This document shows, piece by piece, positions 50,391-62,600 of a stretch of 64,000 nt of DNA. The notes under the pieces were generated by a model. The model was not told the DNA's origin and did not search any database. It saw nothing but the letters and a program-made list of their open reading frames with translations. How positions within the stretch are numbered: the first letter of the stretch is position 1; each line of letters begins with the position of its first letter. The translations under genes and the position numbers were made by a program. The DNA comes from Ooceraea biroi (lineage: Eukaryota; Arthropoda; Insecta; Hymenoptera; Formicidae): NCBI RefSeq assembly GCF_003672135.1, contig NC_039506.1:2604001-2668000 (forward strand), in the 5' to 3' direction.

Positions 50391-52064
50391 CGTTGCCGAC
50401 GCCAGGCTATCCGTCAGGTGTCAGCCACGGTGCAGATAGCAGCCGCCTCCACCTACTGCTCTCCGTCTCGCCCTGTACCATACCCTAACGTCATCTTCCG
50501 CGCTTGTTACTGACGGACGGACATTCTCTTAACGAACGCTCGCGTGGAGAGCGACATGACATTGCCATGCAAAGTCGCGACTGCATTCTTCGCCGACAGT
50601 CGAGCTAACCGATAGTCGAGATCAGAATTAAATATAGAGTGTATGTCTTGATTGTGCTCACACAGCCTTATTACGCTCGAGTAATCAGGAGACGAGACGT
50701 TTGAAATATCAATCAGTATCGGTATCGCTGCGATCTCGCATTAGAGATTGTTCAATTTCGATTTTATTCCATCTGAATTACATGTATCGAAAAGATTGCA
50801 ATTTTTAATGACATTTCTTATTGGTTAATGTTATCGTCTTTATGTATCCATCGCTTTGACAATTCTTGCAAGTCGATAGTTTTTCTCTGAATTCTTCTCC
50901 CAGAATAAGCATAGCTGATTCAAGATCGCTTAGCAAAGTCCCACGAATTTTGCGAAACATTATTCGACGAAAATGGGCGATCGGCGCAGGCGGTAAGCTC
51001 TACGCACGTCGCCTCGAAATTAACGGCGGCAGCGGCTCCAAGCTGGACCGCGAGGGCTTAAAGGTTTCTATCAATCTTAAGTTGCCGACGACAGGCCATC
51101 CGTCCGGAGCCAGCAACATGCTGAAGTAGCCATCTCCACCTATCCCGCCTCCTGTACCGCGCGCTAACGTCATCTTCCGCCTCTGCCGGTGACGTTGGAG
51201 ATTCCCTCGAGCTCTAGAGCGCTCCGCTACACGCATATCGTGGCACCGAGCGCCTCCGTCGAAGTTTCCAGGTGAAAAATTACCGGGCGCTCGTCGCTCT
51301 CGACGCACCACGTCCTGACACGCGAAAGATGACGGACAAATTGCTCTCCCATTAATGACTCGCCTAATACTCGATACGAATGGCGAGCGGCATTAACAAA
51401 AGGTGCTTAAAGGCGCCCGTCAATCTCGAGCCGCGAATACTCGGGCATCCATCAGCCTTCAGACGCAGAAGCGGTTTCAACGCCAGCGTCTACCTCCGCT
51501 GTAAACGTGCTTTCACATTTTCCACCGCCGAGTCGGTATACCCATACACTGCGCAACGACAACGTAGTCGGTCGGACCCTTTAAACATTTTCGAATTACT
51601 TAATTTTTTTATCTGATTATGAATCGATTCATTGACAGTTCACTCAACATTGCGTTTATTGGCTTCATGTTCTGAGAATGTAAATTATTTTCGGGCAGAC
51701 TGGGTGTAGCATGTGAGTATTTATACAAATTTAATAGATAAGGATGTCAAATTGTTTATGAATGATATTTTTTGGTATCATCAAACTTAAAGTTCCTATT
51801 CTGTGAAAGTAAGTAATTTCTCAACTTTCGCGGCTCGACTCGACTTCTCACTGAAATGATGCTTTTCAGCCCCATGCGTACGCAGTTAACAATATCCAAA
51901 TATCTAGATCTCATCTTGTATCTGGAAAGCTTACAAAATGATACGAGTTTATCGCTCAGTGTCCCGGTGAAGTCTTCCCGAGTCGCGTTTTCTCGCGCAT
52001 CCACCCCCATGCAGCGAACAAAAGGTGCTCAAAGGCACCCCGCGTCAGCCTTGAGTCACGACTG
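50391..52064. repeat. Family of four diverged direct repeats
   Basis: Copies lie at about 50391-50518, 51056-51200, 51394-51505 and 52016-52064, all in the same orientation. The first two share TTGCCGACG, ATCCGTC, CTCCACCTA, CTAACGTCATCTTCCGC and CCTGTACC in the same order. The second and third share GCTTAAAGG then TCAATCT. The third and fourth share a 24-bp stretch (AACAAAAGGTGCT..AAAGGC.CCC) with two mismatches. The copies are not coding. Confidence 0.7.
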
Positions 52065-55000
52065 ATAGAAAAAGCATCTCGGTCGACCAGGAAAGACACT
52101 CGCGCATATATATACTTATACGTATACGTGAACGGACACGAGGGGACCACCCAGTGTGTCCGGTGTCCCACACAGACTAACGGCGCTCGTAGGTATGCGA
52201 GGGAGAATACATCCCGTCCCTCATACATCTCTCCCTTTGGTCGTCATCCGTTGGCGTCGCCCACGCACGAACGCATAGAAAGAAGCGCGATGGAAAGGTG
52301 TCCCGGTAGTGTGCGTGTAGTAGATTATTACGTCGCTACGATTGTTTCAGGATATTTAGGACGATACGTGTAGGTGTACGTAAATCGTGGACAATGAGAC
52401 GGCTCGAGATGCGCGGCAATAATGTATCCGATCCGACGATGCACTTTGCATAATTTTCTATAGAGTTCTTACTTAAACCATTTTTTTTACCGTGCGAATT
52501 TTTCCGAGTCCATCGCAAACAACGACAAGGCTCGGTTATTGTTCTTCTTTTTTTTTCTTTCTTTTCAGTGGTCATTTTTATGCTACAAATGGAATTTTAA
52601 ATATGACGCATGTTTGAGTATCAGCGTCAGTAGGGGTGTTTCGCATTGTGTGTGCTGCAACAACACCTGCCCCTGCGTATTATGAACGCATTAATCATTG
52701 AAAGCCGGTACTTACGATAATGGCGGCGTAAATTGGTGATGATACATTCTGTATATCCCAATAATAAGAAGGACACACGCTCACCTCGAATCGAATCGTT
52801 TTCGCAACGTTTTCCGATTATTCAAATTCCTATATGAGGCTCGTTATGGATCGTTAATTGCAGGTGATTTAACAAGCCGATCGCCGTCTAATTTCGGCTG
52901 GCCTATTTTGTAATAGCGACTACATGAGTCACTTATATTATGATCGAGTCATGTATTCGATAGCGCGACTGATTTCATGGCGCGACTGCGTGTGTCATAC
53001 TTCGACGGTGTGACTATCTTTTTGATGATTTACGGGACTACGTGTATCTGTGAGTCAGCGTCGCGATCAGAAGACGCTGCACATTCCGCGACTTCTGCTG
53101 CGCGAATTTGAATTACACACATTCTTAATTAATTAATTTTAATGGCCGTTCCATGATACCGTGCATCTGGCATCGATACTCTTCAACGGTATTTGTCGCC
53201 GCGTCGACGCTAACGATATTTAAATGAAGCGCGCGCTCGCACGTCGGTGTAATTTTTGCTCTTTTTCCGAAAGATCCACACTTAATTTCGATTTCTCACA
53301 TGAGATGCAATCGAGAGGACGATGGAAGTGGCCGGGACGGCGCGGGACGAGGAGGCAGCGGGAGAGGGTGAAGAGGCAAACTTGTGCCGGTAGTCGAACG
53401 GAGAGGAAGAAAGAGGAGGAGAGCGAGAGTCACGGAGGACGGGGGCGAAGGAGACGCATCGCGAAAGAAGGGGCAAGAACCGCTTACGAATTACGCGACG
53501 AGCAGCCCGGCTACACAAACCGGCTCCGGGCTACCTCTATGCGACACGGCTGCCAATTAGCGGGCTGACATCGACCTGACTGACCACCGTGCACTGCCGA
53601 CCACTCGTTTCTTCGGCTCCTTTTTCGAGTTTCGTGTCCTACCATCGCCACTATCACTACCACCATCTCCCCTCCTCCTCTTTCCTCCTTCTCGCGTTCC
53701 GTCATCGGCGCCTGATGCATTCTTCCTTTTTATTGCTCCGCTTTCGAGATTCTCTCGATTTTTCTGTCTTTATGCATCTCTCGCCCTCGTCACCATACGC
53801 TGACACGTGTACATGTATGTGTGTGATGTGGTCGAGGTGTCGCGGCACCTCTCGGTCGAGGCTTTTTGTACGCATGCCACAGACGCGAGCTGCTTCGAAA
53901 CGCGGGGCCCTACGCAGGGCCCGACGCGCAGGCCCGCAAGTGTCGTCACAGTCGGCGTGACCGTACAATGGACGCGCGCGCGTCCTGAATAGATCTAAAC
54001 GATCGGTTGATACCACCTTCGACAGCTCGTTATGAGTCAACGATAGTGCCGATTGAGAGTTCGAACGTTTCAGGGCAACCGAACGACCGTTTTAATTCGC
54101 TTCTTGTTATAACATCGCGGAATTTGCGACGCCCTACTCCGATTTACCCTCGACTTCCACGCGCATGTTCGTTCGCCGCATTCTCGAAAAATATATGCGC
54201 GTTAAACTCGCCAATTAATGCAACCTAAGTTGCAGCCGCAACGTAAATGCCGCCTGTATCTTAGAACTTTAGGGGACGAAGTTAACCCTGTTAAATATAT
54301 ATTCTGCCGAATGTACACAAAATGCAAATCCCGGGTCGCTCGCTTGAATAAATTACAGACGCGCGAGCCTCCGAGGTGAATGCCTGTGTACGAGAAGAAT
54401 TCAATTAAAAGTCACCCTTCAGTCCACACCCGAATCAACACCCGCAAGAAAGAAAGAACGAGAGAGAGGGAGAGGGAGAGAGGTCCGATCGGCGCGGATC
54501 GAATAATGAGTGCTGCGCGTAATTATCCGCCGCGCGTTCGGCGCGCCGTTGCGACGCACGAAGGCGCAGTAAAAAGTGATCGCGCGTCTAATAAATTGTT
54601 TCCGCAATGCGCGACGCTAAATTCCCAACTAAAATCCGCGATATCGGCAGGAGACGATCGAACGATAGGGGGAGGACGGCAGGGAGAACGGGGGGAGGAG
54701 GAAGCCCGGATCGACGAGTTTCTTGGCGAAAGCGCAACCTCCCGACCGATAAAAATGGTAATGAAGAAGATACAATCGACGGGTGCCGATTGTGCGCTCG
54801 TCCAATCGATACCGGGGAGGAGGGAGGGGGCGAGGGAATGCCCCTTCTGAGTCCAGAAGTCACTTTATGAATATTAACGACCCCCGGTTTTGCAAAGGTC
54901 TGCGATGCTACACCCGGCGATAATTGTTTCCTCGCTCATTACGCTCGCGCGTGAGGTATTTACGCGATTTCGTGCCCCGCGCCTGGCCGCGACGGGGTGT

Positions 55001-57623
55001 CGCGGGGAGAAAAGGAGAGGAAGGACTGGGGCGCACAATGGGCATAAATAATCTTGATTCGCGCGGGAGTCGCGTTCGCACCTATCGCGACTCCCGCGCC
55101 TCTGAGGCAAAGGGCAGCCCTTCTTTCCGGGGGTACCTACATCGCATGGTGCGGTTAAAGTAATTGACCGTTACGCGTGTAATTTACAATGCGCGTACTG
55201 AGGCGCGGGATATATACGACTTTCGGCGCTTCGAGGAGTCGCGAAGGGATGCGGTGTCGACACCGGAATACACACACGCGCGCGCTTAAAACCGGCGGAT
55301 CGATGGCGCTCTCGACGATCGAGCGGGGTACACGAGCGAGCGAGCGTGTCGCGCGATACAACGACACTCGCGACAATAATTATTACGTATGTCAGTCGGC
55401 ATTATTCGCGGGCTTCCTAAAAAGGCCGATAAAAAATTTCGTACGCAGCGCAGTTGTATCTCTCGCAGTTATCCAGCTCTCTCTCCCCCGCAATCCCCTG
55501 CTCCCGTCTCTCTCTAGCGGCCCTCGTCGTCGACTGACTCTCCGCGCCGCGACTTTTTCTTCTTCTCTCCGTTTTTCTTTCCTTTTCTGCCTTTTTCCTC
55601 TCTTTTTTTTCGTTTTTTTGTCGATGCCGATGCAGCTGCACACTTTTCAGAGGACGACCCGCGTCACGTTGCATTACGGAATGATATTTGCTAATTGAGC
55701 ACGAAGATAAAACGACAACAAGCGGCCGGCTAATAACCGACCCCGCTCCTTCCCCGCCCTCTACACCGCCCGCATCCTCTTTCCGGCTCTCGCAGACCGA
55801 CTCCCGGGGGAGCGGATAATCATACGTTGGACCTAGCACTAACACGTCGCACGTAGCTGGCCGCGACACTTTGGGATGCGGCTTCCTGTCTACCGCTATC
55901 GCCGCGTTTTATCGTTCCGCTTCCTCTTGGCGTGTTGCTCGCGCGCGAGAGCACGCGGTTCGCGATCATCAGCTCGGAACGCGAGCCTTCCGCTCGAGAA
56001 CGTATTCGGAGAGACGCAAGAATCACATTCGAGGAAAGCAAGAGTTTTACACTTTCGATGTCATAATTATGTTTCTCCTCAACGTCGATCTTTGCGGTGT
56101 CTCTGCGAAAAGGTACATTCGAGCCGGATGATCGTCTCCGGACTGATTAGTCGGCAAGACGCACGTATCGGAAAAGCAACGTTACTACGTCGAAGCCCGC
56201 GATAGATATCAGGATCGTAGGAATCTATAAATTTATTGACTGAAATGGGTCATGGATCGAACAAGACGCCAAGTGTCTACGCTACGAGCGAGCAAGATCG
56301 CTTACAATGTGAATGAAGCGGAAGTCAGCACGCGCATAGCTATCGCCACATCGTTCTCCGCCCCGCGAGCTCATCTACGCCGATTAATTATAATTCCTCG
56401 CGAGTGTCCGCGAAAACGTGGGCGTCGCGTGCGCGTCGAAAGACATTGCAACGCGAACGTCCGAAGCCGCAACAGAACAGACAATTATCTGTGCGTTGCA
56501 CATAAAGATATCACATTATACGCAGACATGTACAGAATCTCTCGTCTTTGTACGAAAACCGCATCTTATTCGTGACAGCTAATTATGATAACGTTTTCTG
56601 AGATCGTATAATTGACGTGAATAACGTCCAATTCGGAAACGTTATTAATGAGAAGCCAGTTGCACTAAATTGAACTTTCGAACGCATCAGTCACGCGTGA
56701 TGGTGACTCGATACCATTCTGCTCAAGTACGCGCAGCTACCATCCACGCTGAAAGCAGCAGACGCCGGGAGTCGGTACGGCCCTGGGGTGGTAATAAAAA
56801 TGAGAGAAGCACGTTGCTCTCCCGATCTGACGGCTGATGGAGACGTCTTCGTTCCAGACAGACGCCTCGGACGCTCGCGACGTTTGATCGACAGTTTCTT
56901 TCCTCCTTTCGCATGCGTCGCGCCCGATCGGGTTCTCCGCTTCCACCTCTGCTTTCTCCTTCCCTCTTTCTCTCGTCCTACTTTCGTCCTCCTCATCTCG
57001 CCCCGGCCTCCTCCTTTCCTCCCGGCCGCTCCTCGCCCAGCATCTCTTGGTCTTCTCTGATCCCCAGTCTCTTCCGAAGTCCGAAGGAGCCACTTCGCGC
57101 CCCGCCATCGTTGTTCGCGTTTTTGTCGAGGCGTCTATAAATAGGTTCACCGCGCAGCCTCCTCAGACCAGCCGGGACCAGCTTCCTCGCGTCACACGGT
57201 CGTCACGCGATTCAAGGTCACGTCACGAATGGACGGACGGACCCGAGATCGCCCTTTGTCTCGTGGACCGCGCGAGGAGTTGGGATGGCCGCGAGATCTT
57301 ATGAGGCAGTCCTCCGGCACTTTATGATCAATTGATGCATTAATCCGTGATGCCGTATGCGATGCGTGTGATACGCGGCGCGATCACTCGGCGATGCGAA
57401 CTTTGACCTTTTTTTCAAGTTGCTACTCTTCGGATGTTTCCGATCTCAGCGATCTCAGCTGCGTGCGCACAGGAATGGCTCGCGGAATGAACTTTGCACA
57501 GTTCCGATTGGTATTTGGAAACTAGGGAAAATATACTCGAACTTTGCAGTTGGAAGAAATTGGCGAACACTGAGTGTGCGTTGCGGCGGCGGCGGCTACA
57601 TTTCGAATTCGCAAGAAGCACAC

Positions 57624-57647
57624 ATACACGCGCGCGCGCGTGTGTAT
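57624..57647. repeat. Near-palindromic CG/TG alternating tract
   Basis: A (CG)n core is flanked by ATACA and TGTAT. It is an alternating purine/pyrimidine, Z-DNA-prone sequence. Confidence 0.8.
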
Positions 57648-57828
57648 ATGCGGGAATGCACGCTCGAAGATTTCCTTTTATTCGTAAAATAAGACGACGA
57701 CGCGGGCATTTATAAAGCTTGACATTTCGCTGAAGCGACGTCCGCGAATCGGTTCTGCACGACCGCGCATCATATTATAATTTGCCGTCGTTAGCGCGAA
57801 GAATGTATATCCGTTTATTAAATGTAAG

Positions 57829-57868
57829 TTATTAATAATAATTATTTTTTCTTATTAATAATAATTAT
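57829..57868. repeat. Direct repeat of an AT-rich 17-mer
   Basis: TTATTAATAATAATTAT occurs twice, separated by a T-rich spacer. Confidence 0.8.
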
Positions 57869-59608
57869 AATTGATTTGCGCTTTATTACAGTATTTCAGA
57901 GCGAGTCTCCCACGAATCCAGCCCGGGCTGATACATTACGACGCACTATCGGGAATGACTTCTCCTTACGCTCGCTTATTTGTTCTACTTAGTTGCTTAC
58001 CCCACTGTTGTGGGCATTCGTTGCAAATCTTGCATAACGATAGGTTGCAACAGGCCTTAACACATTCCGTGCTCTTAACGCTGCAGCCGTACGCACGATC
58101 AGCCTTCCACTTTATTATCGTGTCGAAATACGCGCGGGCAAGATTTATTATTATTTTAATACACATCTAACCGATGTAATTTCTTATCACGCGTAACATA
58201 ATTATGTCGTTAAACGTGGCGAAATACGTTTGAGAACTCGGAGGATAAGTGGGACGAATACGTGCGAGCGATTCGCGCGCGAGAACGTACCTTCCTGATG
58301 GGCATCATCGAGCGGGAGCAGGCGGGAAGAAATACGAAAAATATACTTGACGGGGACGAACGGTGGGTTTGCGCGGATCTCCGGCTTAAAGTCGGTTATT
58401 AAGAATTCACTTCCCTAAATTCTCGACGAAACGACGAAACGCTCCTATCCTGCGGCGCTATCTGCCTCAATGCTACGATGTCGTCTTTCAAGCTGTCGTG
58501 AAACGGGAACGTGATGCTGCCTCCTGTTTCATTCAAAATCCTTCTACGATGGAGAGGTGTCTTCCTTTCCTCCCTCGCTGTCCCTGAAAATCAGGAATGC
58601 TCGATGATCATCGGTAAATCACTCGGCTGGTGTGTGCGTGCGTCCACGCACACACGCACAAGATGCGGTCTTACCTGCGCGCGTATCCACCAACCGTGGG
58701 TCAATCTTTATGGCGGACATAACTCGCCTGATTTCACTGGAGATTATCTCGTTATTTATTGGAAAGGTGGACACGATGTCTGCGGCTGCCCGAAAAACCT
58801 CCTCTTCATCGTCGTCTTCTTTCACCTCCTCTTCATCGTCCCTCGCGGCTCGGCTCTCTTATTTATATCGAACGCGCACGTCCGGCGACAGGTAGAAGCC
58901 GATCACGGATGATTCAAGACGATACGAGATAAGTAAGTAAGTAAAGCCACCACGAGCGGCTTTCACGCTCGGCCGGCGGAGAAATTTTCCTACCGCGAGC
59001 ACTCCGCTCCAGTTTGTTATAATTATCTCCACCACCTGCGCGGAGTCCGGTTATTACGCCTGAGGTGTGAAACTCGTAAGCGCATTAAGACACCCGGGGC
59101 ACACTCGATGTTTGCACAAACGCGACACCGATCACCGACTGGATCTCTGGGACGTTCATTGATTTAACGTTAATCCCACTTAACATTATTATTAACATCT
59201 ACCGGATCACGCCACGTGATTTTTTATGACGAGTGACAGTTTCGCTGAACAGCTGCAGCAAAGTGTTGCTCGCGGCGATTATATAATACGATGCTCGCGT
59301 GAAACGGCAATTTTACGAGGAATGATCGCGCGAGAAATCAGTCGATATCCGTCGTGCCGGGTGTACCTCGAGGAGCGGGTGTACCCGCGCGACGACAGCC
59401 TCTCGTCCTTACTTGGGTAAACACCGGGCATTAATTCTCATAACGGAAACTTCCTAAACACGAAGTTACGAATACAGCTCTACGGTCTCCGCGCAGGGGA
59501 AACGGCATGGGGATGAAGGAATCGAGCGCTGCATCGTGGGCATGAAGAAGGAGAAGGAGGAGGAGAAGAGGGTAGTTTCAGCGCGTTATGCACGCCTAAG
59601 GCTACGCC

Positions 59609-59626
59609 GGTGGTGGTACCACCACC
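59609..59626. repeat. 18-bp perfect palindrome
   Basis: GGTGGTGGTACCACCACC reads the same on both strands. Confidence 0.9.
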
Positions 59627-62600
59627 AGGGTGGCAGTGGTCGGTGCCGAGAAGGTGGACGTGGGGAACGAGGAACGGGCCGTGGAACGGAGAACGCACAG
59701 GCTGCACAACTTGATAATAATAAACTGAAAAAGGAGCAAAGGGCGTTATTTTAAAAGGGAAATGCAGCGCCGCATTTTTATGTCTTCGCCAGAACTTTTC
59801 ATCTCCCGTACTCGCGCTAAAAGGCATCGCGCAGCGGAGGGGAGGGGGAGGGGGACTGCGCCGGCGACTGCGAGGTTGGGTGCTGCGAGGGGTGAAGCAG
59901 GGGTGGCAGACAGAGAACGACGCGAGGCAACGGCCAGGCCGCCGACTCGCGAAAGACGAGATGAAGGGGAGGATGTAGGAGAGACAAGACGTGGGCGAGG
60001 GGACGGGAGGCCGTCAGGGGGAGGCTAAAACGCGGAATGAAACGGCAGACTGCCGCTGATGAAATTCATAATTTAGATCCAATGCGCTCTCTGTACCTCG
60101 TTTAGAATACACTGCTATTTATAGTCGAAATTTTCCTTCGGTACGATCCGCCCGGTCCGTATCTACCACCCTGCCCCGCACCCCGCGTCTTACCCCGCGA
60201 ACAACTCAGCGGAGGAGCCGCAAAGCGGAGTCCCTCGTTTACCACCCTTCTACCCTTCGTCTCACCCGCGGATCCCGCCAGACAGATGACGATGTGCGCC
60301 ACGTGGATCCAAAACCGCGCCACGAAGAAGACGGATGACGAAGAAGGACGCGATAGTGAAGGTGTGAATATCACGCGGGAAATATGTCCGAGGCAGAGTC
60401 TTTACTCGCGAGAAATCTGAGGGATGATAAATGGAGAATAATTGCATTTGGGATTGAGTCACGCGAAAATAACAAATTCTTTCACATTGTCAATCGGCGA
60501 TACAAGTGATCTGTGATGCATATCATCCACGAAACTTTGCTCGATGTGGTTATCACCGCGCAAGAAAATAATAGAATGAAATTTACAACCGTTTTTTATA
60601 CCTCTTTCTTACTCTCGCGATATTCTTTGAAAATTATATTCTTATTTTTCCAAAGACTCTTTCATTATCGCAGAATTAAATTCTACGCCATTAAATTTGA
60701 TCAAAAACTTAAAGACAATATCTTCGATTTTCGAGTTTTATTGTTAGAAATCCTGATATTTTTGACTCAAATAACTCCCGACATTTCCAGCTTTACGTAT
60801 CCATTAACAATCGAGCGGACGTAGGACGTAGGACGCACCTCCTGCGGCGTTCCTCGAAGGATGCCGGGTGGCGCCGAGAGGGCAGTAGAGAGGAAAGGGG
60901 TGCTTAATCGGTACGATCGCGAGGGCGATGGGGCGACTCGAGAGCAAAAGTAATTGGCTGAGGCGATGGGGCGCAAGTGAGGGGTAGCTGAGGCCGAGAT
61001 GAGTACAATGCAGGTATCCGAACCGTAATGCACGCTAAATAGGCGGATGGCGGGGCCGTACGTTAGCCGTACGTGGAGCGGCGTCATATTATTCCACGTG
61101 TGACGGCTGGGTGGCACGCATCTTGAGGCACTGCCCCTTCCGTTTATCGTCCGCTGTCGCGTTTCGCCCGGCAGTTACTCCGCTCTCTAATAGGATGTAA
61201 TATTATACGGAGAGTCACGTCCACTCGAATCCGCGGGCTTTAACGGTGACTGAGCACGAAACAGCCTATACGACGCCGACGACGCTGTGTATTCGCACTC
61301 GTACTCTTGCACTCGTTCCTGGGAGTCGCAACAGAGAGAAGGAGAGAGAAAAAGGAAAAAAAAGAGGTCTCTCATGCCACGTTCCCAGTCCTGCGAAAGG
61401 CTCTTCTTGAACCCCTCGATACCGTGACTGAAAGGAGTCAAGATGAAAATTACGAATCACCGCGACGTGTCGGCGCGACCGATGGAATTTTGCGGCTCGC
61501 GATGGCTGTGCGTGAATGATTGCGGGACCGCGTCGGAGATGAGATGGCAGGTGTCGCGTCCAGTTCTCCGATGGCTTTTGTCCGAACTGATCGCTCGAAC
61601 GGACGACGCGCGCGTTTGCATCATCGCGAAGGAATTAATCTCGCGGAGAACGCCGAGATCACCGAACACGTCCTTCAACTCCGTCAAAAAGCTCTCAATT
61701 TTAAAGAAAAAAAGAGAGAAATTAAAATTATTTTTCCATTGGCATCTTAGAAAAAGAATAAAAAAGAGACATTTGATCTCGCAAACGGAACAAAGGATTG
61801 CGCAACTGCGCGATTGCACGCGTTTACGTGAAACAACGCGTTCTCTTTTGCGCGCCTAAAATCGTATATTCTCGTCGGTGCATTCAACTACAATCGAAGA
61901 GCTTTGGTTGCCACCAGTTAAAACGTTGATTCACGTCAGACGATTTCGGTAGCGAGCGCGTCGCCTAACGGGGCTGTGCATTGCGCTCCCCATGAAAAAT
62001 CATAACGGCCGTGCGGTCGCATTGCGGGCGCAACGTGCACGCCCACGCCGCACTCGCGTGCCGGCGCGTTAATTGGTTGCGTTTGGAGTATCGGATGGAA
62101 TCCCGAAGCAATCGATACGCGGCCCTATCCACCTACGGGCGATTACCGGGCCGGCCGGCGGACGGCACGGCCCCCCGAGGGGGGCATTGTAAATTGACCG
62201 TAATTGCGTTCAATGTTACGCGCGCGCACGAACGGATCAAAGTCAATTGCTGCGAGTGACGGTGTGCCGCAAGAAACGCAGCCAATTGGCAGCGCGCACT
62301 TGCGCGATCGTCGCGAGAGACCCGCGGATTCCTGCATGCAGCGAAACATATTTATAGAATTCTGATGCGCCAATTGCCAATTGTTAATTTAAGTTTTGCA
62401 TGACCGTACTTCACTATATTTCGATATACATTTGGAAACTTTGTGTCACAGGTGCATATCATTTCCTGAATTTTTGAAGAAAGGGTATTAAAGTCTTTCG
62501 TAATTTTTATGTGGCTTAGGTAAACGCAGTTATTAATATTTACGGTAGTACGATGATAACGGTGCAAGAGTACGGTGCAGTTTCTTCAGCAACTTGTCGC

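Noticed and set aside
58926..58945. Short AAGTAAGT-type tandem
   Set aside because: Too short to call a functional repeat, and not an array with spacers, so not CRISPR-like.
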